DNA of 64,000 bases from G032773895 sp965248935 (GTDB lineage: Bacteria > Pseudomonadota > Gammaproteobacteria > Pseudomonadales > Cellvibrionaceae), in the NCBI GenBank assembly GCA_965248935.1, contig OZ252214.1:186001-250000 (forward strand), read 5' to 3'. Position 1 is the stretch's first letter. The number at the start of each line of letters is the position of its first letter. Under the pieces are notes generated by a model that was given only the letters and a program-made list of their open reading frames with translations, made no database searches and was not told the DNA's origin. Both the position numbers and the translations under genes were made by a program. Positions 43,009 to 51,389 of this stretch are shown in pieces.

Positions 43009-43204
43009 AGATCTTGCTCAATAATACGTCTTTATAAGTGGAAAGCTTAAAGTAGGGCACAGTGGCGGAGCGCGCCTTTTTAAAGGAGGCGCACACTACC
43101 ATAATTTAACGATATTTTCGCCCAAAACTGAACAATAATTAGCCAGACCCGGTCTGACTTTCGGCGATTTCATCTTCCTTTTGATCGCCATCAGCCTCCA
43201 AAGC

Positions 43205-43657
43205 CTATACTTTGGTGCCTTGCTCAGAATCCTGACGCTCCTTAACAGCTTGAATATCCAGCCGAGAAACAAGTTGGTGTAAGGTAATTTCACTAAGAAA
43301 AGTGTGAATTTGAGCGCTTAGGTCTTGCCATAAATAGTGAGTAAGGCAAATATCTCCGCCCTGACAATCACCTTCACCACCACATTTTGTGGCATCAATG
43401 GACTCGTTTACGGCATCCACTAACTCCGCCACGGAAATAGTGTCCGAGTCTCTCGATAACAGATAGCCTCCACCCGGCCCCCTAACGCTCTTTACCAGCT
43501 CTTGTTTACGCAGCTTGGCAAATAATTGTTCCAAATATGAGAGTGATATTCCCTGACGAGAAGATATATCTGCAAGACTTGTAGGACCTGAGTCCTGATG
43601 AAGAGCGAGGTCTAGCATCGCTGTAACGGCGTATCGCCCCTTAGTAGTTAAACGCAT
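43205..43657 (-). CDS. iscR: Rrf2-family regulator, IscR/SufR-like
   Basis: About 150 residues from the ATG at 43657 (MRLTTKGRYAVTAMLDLALH). It has the winged helix GISLSYLEQLFAKLRKQELVKS, VRGPGGGYLLSRD, and three cysteines in KCGGEGDCQGGDICLTHYLW that bind a [2Fe-2S] cluster as in IscR. Located just upstream of sufB on the same strand, it should sense Fe-S status and control the operon. The leader carries a short CATCTATCAC tandem duplication. Between it and sufB (43009-43204) lies only leader sequence. Confidence 0.9.
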   Translation of the reverse strand: MRLTTKGRYAVTAMLDLALHQDSGPTSLADISSRQGISLSYLEQLFAKLRKQELVKSVRGPGGGYLLSRDSDTISVAELVDAVNESIDATKCGGEGDCQGGDICLTHYLWQDLSAQIHTFLSEITLHQLVSRLDIQAVKERQDSEQGTKV

Positions 43658-43830
43658 AAATCTATCACCATCTATCACCATCTAACAAAATTTAAACAAT
43701 TATTTAATATCCAAGTATTTTAGTCAAGTATCATCTACTCTAACAACTTAACCTGAACCGTTCCAACAGCCTTGAGCCTGTAGTGGTCTAGTATTTTCGT
43801 ACACAACAATTCGTACACAACAATAAGTTT

Positions 43831-44200
43831 TTATACTACTTTTTCAGCCGCAGCAGGGCTTAAATACTTATTGTAACTATGACCTCGACGACTCATGCTC
43901 TGTTTGATTTGATAACGCCAAAGCTGTTGCCTAAATGCTTTACTTGTATAATGACAGCCTTGATCAGAATGAAACATGACTTGCCTTGGACAGCCTCTCG
44001 ATTCATACGCCATCCGTAACGCGCTGATTGTGAGTTGTGAATCAGGGCTGGTTGAACATGACCAGCCAATGACCCTGCGTTTGTATAAGTCGAGTACTAC
44101 CGCTAGATATAACCAACGTTTACCGCATCAGTCACATCACCACACCAAATCTGATTGGGCTGAGTCACGGCAAACTGCCTATTAAGATCGTTCGGCGCAA
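43831..44200 (-). mobile_element. IS3-family OrfB remnant (frameshifted)
   Basis: Reading leftward: NRQFAVTQPNQIWCGDVTDA (start of the rve core), a frameshift with a small deletion near 44105, then LYKRRVIGWSC, MAYESRGCPRQVMFHSDQGC (second catalytic Asp) and QIKQSMSRRGHSYNKY. The third catalytic residue is lost at the end. It separates the suf operon from the oxygenase group. Confidence 0.75.
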
Positions 44201-44284
44201 TAACTTGCAAAACGTATCTAAAAAAAAATTTATTGAAATATCATAGTGTTATTCATTGCGGGTTGAGCTAAGTTTTAATCAGCC

Positions 44285-45433
44285 CTATACCGTAGCATCT
44301 ACCGGCAAGTCCGAAAACTGCTGCATCATCATACGCTGCCATACTTTATTAGGAATAAATTTCATTATTATATTTCGTATATTTGATGAAACCTCTCCCT
44401 CGGGCAGTAACATATTAATATTTCTTCTCGCTAACTCTTGCACATGCTCAACCCCAGGTCGGAACTTATTCTCATAGTCCATAAATGCGGCCTGATAGTT
44501 TGTTGCTGTAGATAGAGACTGTGCAAGAAGGTAACTCCCTATAATTGATAAGGCCGCCCCACGAGTTGATATAGGCGAAGAGCAATGCGCAGCATCACCA
44601 ATCAATACACAGCGGCCATTATGCCATGCTGGCATTTCTATCTGTGTTACGTAATCACAGAATATTTTATTGTCATCGACGGAAGCAATAATATCTGGTG
44701 CATTATTGAAGGTTAAAAAGTGATTTAATAAAAATTGTTTTTTGTCATTATCAAGCAAACTATCTTCGCCGTTAAAACGCAGCCAACTCATTACGCTCAT
44801 TTTATCTTGCGATAAACCCGTATAGCCAAAAGATCGGCCTGGGCCTGTCATCGAAACCCCCTCTACAGGTAAATTCAAGATGTTATTAGTGACAAATGCA
44901 GCGTAGAGTACTGTTTCCTTATTTTTACTAAATGCATTGGGAAACTGTATATCTCGAATTTTTGAATGTAAACCATCGGCACCAATCACAAGATCATAAT
45001 CATCTTGGCTATTATCACTGAACTCTATAGAGGCACATTGATCATTTTGCTTTAGTATATTCACCTCAACGCCGTATCTCAAGTTCACTTTATTCTCAAC
45101 ACTTTGTAATAAAATGTTATGTAGATCTGGACGAAAAATAAAGAGCCCCATTTTATCCTTGGCATTTAATTCAGAGATATCATCACGCCGAATCGTTTTC
45201 CCCTGAGGGTTCATTATTGTTATATGCTTAACAGATATTCGTTTTTCTTCAAGTACCTCTTGATCCACCATGGTATTTAATATTTTATTCGCTTTCCCTA
45301 AAATATTTATCGGAAAACCATCATTTCTGAACTGAGAATCACGTTCCACGATATGCACATCGTGGCCATCTTTGAGCAGCCAAAAAGCAGCACTTAAACC
45401 TGCTATACCCGCCCCAACAATGAGAATTTTCAT
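44285..45433 (-). CDS. FAD-dependent monooxygenase (PHBH/TetX-like)
   Basis: 382 residues. The dinucleotide-binding GAGIAGLSAAFWLLKDG at 7-23, the VERD acidic end of strand 2, the DG motif in DYDLVIGADGLHSKIRDIQF, and GRCVLIGDAAHCSSPISTRG for FAD ribityl binding mark a class A flavoprotein hydroxylase. No transmembrane anchor. It is downstream of a frameshifted luciferase-like monooxygenase (19 bp apart), a CPBP-like fragment and a Cys-rich peptide gene, all on the same strand. Substrate unknown; peptide tailoring, small-molecule or antibiotic oxidation are all possible. Confidence 0.85.
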   Translation of the reverse strand: MKILIVGAGIAGLSAAFWLLKDGHDVHIVERDSQFRNDGFPINILGKANKILNTMVDQEVLEEKRISVKHITIMNPQGKTIRRDDISELNAKDKMGLFIFRPDLHNILLQSVENKVNLRYGVEVNILKQNDQCASIEFSDNSQDDYDLVIGADGLHSKIRDIQFPNAFSKNKETVLYAAFVTNNILNLPVEGVSMTGPGRSFGYTGLSQDKMSVMSWLRFNGEDSLLDNDKKQFLLNHFLTFNNAPDIIASVDDNKIFCDYVTQIEMPAWHNGRCVLIGDAAHCSSPISTRGAALSIIGSYLLAQSLSTATNYQAAFMDYENKFRPGVEHVQELARRNINMLLPEGEVSSNIRNIIMKFIPNKVWQRMMMQQFSDLPVDATV

Positions 45434-45451
45434 AAAACCGTCCTATGTAAG

Positions 45452-46531
45452 TTATCCTATCGCAGGAATCACTTTATCCGTTAATAAGTTAAGCGTTTGC
45501 ATTGAAACCTCAAATGGCTGTGAACCAAAATCAATTTGCCAAAGCATTTGGTCAACTTTCAGCTTCTCATACAAAAAATTAAGATTTTCAATAATCATCT
45601 CTGGGCTACCAACCAACGCCTGATAATCATCAATCATGCCAGTAAACGACTTATTTCGCAGAGCTTCTGCCATCCGGGAATACCCTGGATAAGCGACTGA
45701 ACTTTTATTTTTCCAGCTATCCGCAGCAGAGGCCCATACGTTGATATATTTCGACAGATAGACTTCGGCTAACCCCATTTGCCTCTTCATCGCTCTTTGC
45801 AATCACCAGGGGTAAGCTCAAAGCGACTTTAGGTAGACCTTTACCTGCATTTTCACTTTCTTCAAAGGCTTCGCGGTAAATTAAAATATTATCGGCTAAA
45901 TCATCGATTTTTCCCGCTGTATTCACCAATAAACTATGCCCCTGTTCACCCACCCAGGCTATGCCTCTGCTCACCCACCCAGGCAAAGCTTTCCCTCGAC
46001 ATCACCGCAGCACACCACACGGGGGGGTGGGGGTTTGAACCACATCGAGGTAAATCCGAGCATTAGAAAAGGAGAAAAAAGGGCTGCTAATTGACGTATT
46101 AGACTCTGTCCACAATTTAATTCGGCATCAATCGTTTCCGTATAGCACTGCCGACTTTCATCGATATTGATACCAAAAGCTTCAAATTCATAAGGGAGGT
46201 AAGCTCTAGCAAAACCAACATCCAACCTTCCACGACTTAATGCATCCACCGCCGATGTTTCGGATGCAATTTGAATTGGATGATGAAATGCGGGCAGTAA
46301 ACAGCCCGTCATTAAGCGCACATTTTTAGTTCGACTGGCAACTGCGGATAAAAAAGATAATGGATTGGGACAATATCCGCCGTATGGATGCAAATAATAT
46401 TCAGTAGTTTTAATACTGTCGATGCCATTATTATCAGCATAGTCGCATAATGCTAATGCCTCTTCAAAATAATCAGATGCCGATTTCTCTTCACCCGTAG
46501 AGTCAGGTAGAAATGATATACCGTGTTGCAT
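45452..46531 (-). pseudogene. Luciferase-like (LLM) flavin monooxygenase, multiply frameshifted
   Basis: Starts MQHGISFLPDSTGEEKSASD at 46531. Blocks TTEYYLHPYGGYCPNPLSFL, TGCLLPAFHHPIQIASETSA, DALSRGRLDVGFARAYLPYE are typical of bacterial-luciferase-like enzymes. After YTETIDA (about 46120) the frame is lost; it resumes with AWVGEQGHSLLVNTAGKIDD (45717-45986), is lost again near 45790, and ends with KYINVWASAADSWKNKS to the stop. Around 45950 a short segment (TCACCCACCCAGGC) is duplicated. At least two frameshifts make it a pseudogene unless the sequence is in error. Confidence 0.8.
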
Positions 46532-46547
46532 AATATTTACCCGTTTA

Positions 46548-46751
46548 TTATATAATGGCCAGCATAAAAAAAGTGACGTGTGCAACAACTAAAGGAAGCA
46601 GACTGGGTTCAAGCACATAGAGCAGGCTATGCACAACCCCCATCACGATGGAGCCCACCACCGGAAACATCGCACCGATAAAATTGGGCATAATAAAAAC
46701 TCTTCCACTACGGAACCCCCGCCACAGCACCCATTTCAAAACGCTCAACAT
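46548..46751 (-). pseudogene. CPBP-family membrane protease fragment (tentative)
   Basis: 67 codons with LKWVLWRGFRSGRVF, IVMGVVHSLLYVLEPSLLPL and VVAHVTFFMLAII. The WRG, H and AHVTF spacing resembles motifs 1-3 of CPBP (Abi) intramembrane proteases, often found with bacteriocin genes. The N-terminal helices are missing, and an alternative frame upstream (MTNEKINVERFEMGAV) suggests a frameshift. It overlaps the leader of the LLM gene. Confidence 0.35.
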
Positions 46752-46904
46752 TAATTTTTTCGTTTGTCATAAACTTAGAAAACGTATTGGTTTTCATTTT
46801 TCGAGCGCTTTGGTTTTTATCAGATTTATCACTTGTTTTTACAAAGCTTTTAACCGACCTACAGTTTAGTGCTTCCCTCACTGGCTTTTATTTTAAATTA
46901 TAAA

Positions 46905-47069
46905 TTAAGATTTTTTACCAACTGCCCCACAGGAACAACTTGAGCAACCCGTACAACCTGTTGAACAACCAGGAACCAACAAACCAGTACCTGCTGCGGA
47001 TTGACGATTAGGCAGATCAACCGAGGTATTTGATCTCTGATCAACTTTGATATTGCTTGATAATTTCAT
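46905..47069 (-). CDS. 54-residue Cys-rich peptide, candidate RiPP precursor
   Basis: A short gene with an AAGGAAATAAAG ribosome site before the ATG. Residues 1-33 are polar and leader-like (MKLSSNIKVDQRSNTSVDLP at the start, then an AAGTGLLVPG hinge). Residues 34-48 read GCSTGCTGCSSCSCG with cysteines at 35, 39, 42, 45 and 47, followed by AVGKKS. Such a polar leader plus Cys/Ser/Thr/Gly core is typical of ribosomal peptides that are cyclised or otherwise modified. Oxidoreductase genes follow on the same strand. A metal-binding or secreted disulfide peptide is an alternative. No family name recognised. Confidence 0.6.
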   Translation of the reverse strand: MKLSSNIKVDQRSNTSVDLPNRQSAAGTGLLVPGCSTGCTGCSSCSCGAVGKKS

Positions 47070-47279
47070 ATCTTTATTTCCTTGTTAAAAGCTTATTTTA
47101 CATTGTTGATCTAAATCAAACACGGAACAACAATAAACTTATATAGCATCCCTATTTTTATATGCAAGACAGATTAAAAATTCGTTGCCCACAATAACCC
47201 CCAATAAATTAACTATTATTTAAGCATTTAAAAAATTAATATTATTTTTATATTTTAGGAGTACATTTTAGGAGTAAAT

Positions 47280-47408
47280 ATGAAAAGAACTTTTCAATTC
47301 CAACAGACCCAACACAATAAAAAACGATATTGTGAATATATTTACAAAACAGTCCCAAAAACTAGTCTAGACACGAATAGTTATAGCGCAAGCAATATTA
47401 AAAAATAA
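47280..47408 (+). CDS. Possible 42-residue peptide
   Basis: The ATG is preceded by TTTTAGGAGTA, itself a tandem copy (TTTTAGGAGTACATTTTAGG), giving two ribosome sites. The product starts MKRTFQFQQTQHNKKRYCEY and is basic. No family. The Shine-Dalgarno match is the main support; it could be chance in AT-rich DNA. Confidence 0.3.
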   Translation: MKRTFQFQQTQHNKKRYCEYIYKTVPKTSLDTNSYSASNIKK

Positions 47409-47615
47409 ATCGAACAATGTCGCAAGGATAACCAATTCTTCGTAAAACTCATCAAAACCTCACTAACATAACGAATTTAAAGTGAATTTGATGACATCTG
47501 ACAATAATTTTCATAAGTTTTAAAAAAATTTTGGCGCGATATACGCAATACTAAGGTTGACTGTCAATCCACTTCAGCCCAAAAATAGAAATATTACAAT
47601 TGAGGTAAGACTATT

Positions 47616-47792
47616 ATGACTTGGCTTTTAATCAAAGTAGAATTAAAAATTCATCAAAAAAATAATTTTTTAACGCAATTTATTATTACAGAATTAATCA
47701 AATATTTTTCAATTAACAAAAAACTCAAAGTCAGATCAAAGATATATTTGACTCCACAAAGACAATACAAACGAAATAATTATAGAAATTAA
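47616..47792 (+). CDS. Possible 58-residue basic peptide
   Basis: ATG with GAGGTAAG upstream; product MTWLLIKVELKIHQKNNFLT followed by a lysine/arginine-rich tail. Base composition does not distinguish it from its surroundings. Very weak. Confidence 0.2.
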   Translation: MTWLLIKVELKIHQKNNFLTQFIITELIKYFSINKKLKVRSKIYLTPQRQYKRNNYRN

Positions 47793-48375
47793 AAAAATAC
47801 AGCATCATCACGGTATCATCACAGAATTAGTTTGATTGCAATGCTGGATATTTATAAAAAAGGTAAAAAGTGAAAGATGACTTTCTCGTCCCATATTTTC
47901 GTGACTAAGAACCGATGTAATTTATATTCGACATCTAAACCGCACGCCTAAATCACACATATAAATCACAATAAGATCGTGAAATTTTAGTTAATGCTAT
48001 AAATAAACATACCCGGACTCTCTCACACATTTATCCTTTATGTGAATAAAAATTTTTTTAAGTCAACTACTCAACTAAGCTCCCATTACTTACAACACCT
48101 AATAACCGCTACAAAGACTCACTCATCTTGTGAATAATTCGTTAAATTCACCTTTAAATTGATCGCTTTTAATGTACCCAATCTAAACTTTAGTTAACCC
48201 GTACAAATTTAATCTTTTCAAAAACCTGATAGAATTTTTTCACACATACTATTTAAAATGATTTTGGTGCCAAAATTAACAAACGCTATAGCTTGTCTTA
48301 TTTAATATGTATTAAGGTACGTCAATTGGTTGGATTGAGATCCAATCTTCACAAGCGGTTAAATTTTAGACAAAT
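47793..48375. other. AT-rich non-coding region outside the left inverted repeat
   Basis: Apart from two doubtful small frames in 47280-47792, nothing coding is seen from 47070 to 48404. A small hairpin TTGGAT-TGAG-ATCCAA lies about 70 bp before the start codon at 48405. This stretch should contain the promoter that reads into the cassette. Confidence 0.5.
48276..48304 (+). promoter_or_regulatory. Weak candidate promoter reading into the cassette
   Basis: TTAACA (48276-48281) and TATTTA (48299-48304) are 17 bp apart, about 100 bp before the start codon and outside the left 25-bp repeat. In AT-rich DNA such matches occur by chance, so this is only a candidate. Confidence 0.3.
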
Positions 48376-48400
48376 AAAGTAAGGATAATTGGGAATTAGC
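48376..48400 (+). repeat. Left copy of a 25-bp perfect inverted repeat
   Basis: The 25-bp sequence, beginning AAAGTAAGGATAATTGGG and ending in AATTAGC, lies 4 bp before the start codon at 48405. It recurs perfectly in inverted orientation at 52850-52874. Its core TAATT-GGG-AATTA is itself a dyad, as expected for a recombinase crossover site. It also contains AAGGA and may contribute to translation. Confidence 0.95.
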
Positions 48401-48404
48401 GCTA

Positions 48405-51389
48405 ATGCTTAAGGTACATGGTGGCACCAAGTCGCGCATCATTATATTTGTTCATGGTTTTAACAGTAACCCTTCAACATTTGTCGGTGATAACGGGTCA
48501 AGCTTCTTCGACCTTCTAAAAACAACTTCGGCAATTGAACAAGAGTTTGACTGGGGGTATTACTCTTATGAATCCAAGCTATTTGCACCCAATATACTTA
48601 GCAGAGTCATTCGTTTAATCACTCCTAGTTCGACCCCTCTCAGGAAAAGCAACTCCATTATTGACATCAGCGAACACCTGAAAAGTGAATTAATGAACAT
48701 GTGTGAACAATATGATGAGTGGTATTTTATATGTCATAGTATGGGCGGGCTTATTGCGAAATCTCTAATCGTAAATTTACCTTTACAATATAGATCAAAA
48801 GTAAAAAATTACATAACTCTTTGCACTCCTCACCTAGGAGTTCCATCTATAATTTTAAACAAACTCGCTAACATCCTCGGAAATAAACAATATTCTGATT
48901 TGGGTGCAAATGAACAAACAATACGAGATCTAAATCATAACTGGCATGATATTAAAAATAGTGTAAACCATACATTTTTTTATGGTTTATATGACGAAAT
49001 AGTTCCCAAAAAATACTCGATTTCTAAAGATGATGAAGAAAATGGAATTCCTTTGGAGGATGATCACTTTTCTGTTACAAGGCCAACAAAAGAAGGGGAT
49101 GAAGTAGTACGTAAAATCACACAAATTCTTGTTAAATCATTAAGTTCTATATCTTGGAGTAAGTTAACTAATGACTCTTTACTTAATGTATCTAAAAAAT
49201 ACGCTGAAAAAGAAGGTCTAAACAGCAAATTTATCACTATCTATATAAAAGAAAACTCTGTTAGCTGGACAGAACTCAAAAATAATTTAGATGAAAATAA
49301 TGCATTAAGAATTTTGTTTGTTAGTCGTGATATTTTCAGTGAAGTTGATCACATTCGCATTCTATCCAAAGCAAATGAGCTGAGTATTAAAGTAACGTTA
49401 TGGGATAGACGGGATCTTTCAGCTTTATCTGAAAAGTACCCAGAAATTGGTATTAAACTTGGGCTAGTCTTACGTACACAAATACTCCTGCCAAAAAACA
49501 AACCTACTAGAGTAACTACATCCTTACCTGAGGGAGATTTAATTAATAGAACAAAAGAAAGAAATTCTATCGAAACTTTTTTGGAATCAAGTAGTTCAAT
49601 TGTTTTTTTGTATGGTATGACCGGCGTAGGAAAATCTGTTTTAGCATCAAGTTGTTTGTATACAAAAAGGCATTATTTTATTGGTTCAGGTGTTCTAAAG
49701 CTATCCAGTCAAATTGACTTGGCTGAAATTCTAAAGTTTTTTAACGAAATATTTGTCTCAGCAGGTTTTTTGGGGTTTCAGTCTATATATGGAAACCCGA
49801 AAATGGACGATATAGTTAGGATAGAGTGTATTGTAAATATCTTAGTAGACAACAAATTTTTGGTTCTCCTGGATAATTTTGAAGACTTACAAATGCAGGA
49901 AGGCGGATGCTCAATCCCTTTAATGGAAGAATTTTTATCCGCATTGGCTGAGCGTGATTCTTTATCAAAGATTCTCATAACAACGAGAACACAGCCCCAA
50001 AATAATATCTCCTTACTAAAAGGAGTTAAACTATTGCGCATTGATCCATTTAATGTGGATCAATGTGAAACTGAATATATTCCCTCTCTACCAAGTCTTT
50101 CTAATGCAATTACGTCTAATTCATCGTGGAATTATGAAAAGATACACACGATGACAGCAGGAATACCTCTGATTTTGAATCTTTTAAATAGCTATGTTGA
50201 TAGTCACTCTTTAGATCTTGCTTACAAACAATCAATTGAAAAGTTTCGTACATTTCTTGTTCAGTCTATTGTCAATTTTGAGTTGCCAGTAATATCTGAA
50301 ACTTTACAGTTGGCATCATTGCTTGATGATGGCATTTCATTTGATTTCTTTGAATTTTTGAAACTTTCCCAGAACCACATTTCTGTTCTATCTAGAAGCC
50401 CTGTTTTACAATTCAACCCCCAGGAATCCTGTTACATAATGCACCCTGCAATAAGTGAAGCAATTCAGTCGGAGATGGAGCCTTCACTGTTGATTTCTTT
50501 ACATATAAAGGCATTTCAGTACCTAGAATATAGGTTTGCCAGTTATCACAGAGATGACAAAATAAGGCATTTTTCTGAAAGGAGAAGGGTTCGCCATTTG
50601 ATAAGTGCTGGAAATGTTAACGACGCAGCAGAGTTACTGGGACGAATAGGTACAAGATACCTTTCATTTAACAGTTCTGACGATTTGAGGCTATTACTGC
50701 AAAGACTTAGAAATAGTATATTAAGTAAAAAGGCTCTTGCTTGGCTAATTAATGTTGAAGCTCATATGGGAGATTTTAAAAGAGCCTTTGAAGCCACAAA
50801 CCAGCTGTATTTCGATATGTTGAAAACAGCTGAAGAAAGTGGTGATAATGAACTAATTGCACTTTCACTGAGTAATTGTGGTAGTGTTTTACGTAGAAAA
50901 GGAATGTTCAAAAAAGCGTTGAAATATTATTGGTCATCGTATAGACATGCGGTTAAAAATGACTACAAAAAAATACAAGGTTCAGTTCTAAACAATATTG
51001 GACAAACATATACTTATTTGCTGGATGTAGATACGATATATGCCCTATATGCTAAAAAGGTATTTGATCGAGCTATAAGTATTAGAAGTTTTCAGCAGGA
51101 TTATTTCCGGCTTTCCGCGACATTATATAACTATGGTGAATTTCATATTAAGGCATATATGAATGATAAGAAAAATAAAGAGAGGCTAGACAAAGGGTAC
51201 TTTCTGTTAGATAAGAGCCTTCAACTTCAGCTTGATCAAGAGAATTTTTGGTTATTAGATAGAACATATGAAAGCCTTGCTTCCTTTTGGCTATTAAAGG
51301 GTAATAATGAAAAATACAAGGAGTACAAGAATCTTTCGAAAACTCAGAAGATAAACAAAGAAATTTATGTGAACCCCCGATATTTCTAG
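48405..51389 (+). CDS. Alpha/beta-hydrolase, STAND NTPase and TPR-like fusion protein
   Basis: 994 residues. The N-terminal lipase-type hydrolase (about 1-235) has oxyanion HGFNS (17-21), nucleophile elbow CHSMGG (Ser112), Asp in YDEIVP and His in DDHFSV. A linker domain (240-365) contains ILFVSRDIFSEVDHIRIL. The NB-ARC/STAND NTPase follows with Walker A GMTGVGKS (404-411), Walker B LVLLDNFED (about 486-494) and a sensor TTRTQ. A winged-helix region and TPR-like helical repeats (about 710-990, LSNCGSVLRRKGMFKKALKY) end it. STAND proteins with an N-terminal enzyme and C-terminal repeats often act in phage defence (family knowledge). It shares its CTAG stop with the convergent gene. Confidence 0.85.
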   Translation: MLKVHGGTKSRIIIFVHGFNSNPSTFVGDNGSSFFDLLKTTSAIEQEFDWGYYSYESKLFAPNILSRVIRLITPSSTPLRKSNSIIDISEHLKSELMNMCEQYDEWYFICHSMGGLIAKSLIVNLPLQYRSKVKNYITLCTPHLGVPSIILNKLANILGNKQYSDLGANEQTIRDLNHNWHDIKNSVNHTFFYGLYDEIVPKKYSISKDDEENGIPLEDDHFSVTRPTKEGDEVVRKITQILVKSLSSISWSKLTNDSLLNVSKKYAEKEGLNSKFITIYIKENSVSWTELKNNLDENNALRILFVSRDIFSEVDHIRILSKANELSIKVTLWDRRDLSALSEKYPEIGIKLGLVLRTQILLPKNKPTRVTTSLPEGDLINRTKERNSIETFLESSSSIVFLYGMTGVGKSVLASSCLYTKRHYFIGSGVLKLSSQIDLAEILKFFNEIFVSAGFLGFQSIYGNPKMDDIVRIECIVNILVDNKFLVLLDNFEDLQMQEGGCSIPLMEEFLSALAERDSLSKILITTRTQPQNNISLLKGVKLLRIDPFNVDQCETEYIPSLPSLSNAITSNSSWNYEKIHTMTAGIPLILNLLNSYVDSHSLDLAYKQSIEKFRTFLVQSIVNFELPVISETLQLASLLDDGISFDFFEFLKLSQNHISVLSRSPVLQFNPQESCYIMHPAISEAIQSEMEPSLLISLHIKAFQYLEYRFASYHRDDKIRHFSERRRVRHLISAGNVNDAAELLGRIGTRYLSFNSSDDLRLLLQRLRNSILSKKALAWLINVEAHMGDFKRAFEATNQLYFDMLKTAEESGDNELIALSLSNCGSVLRRKGMFKKALKYYWSSYRHAVKNDYKKIQGSVLNNIGQTYTYLLDVDTIYALYAKKVFDRAISIRSFQQDYFRLSATLYNYGEFHIKAYMNDKKNKERLDKGYFLLDKSLQLQLDQENFWLLDRTYESLASFWLLKGNNEKYKEYKNLSKTQKINKEIYVNPRYF

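Noticed and set aside
43096..43293. Minus-strand 65-codon frame overlapping the Rrf2 gene end
   Set aside because: It is the same DNA in another frame, with no motif and no ribosome site.
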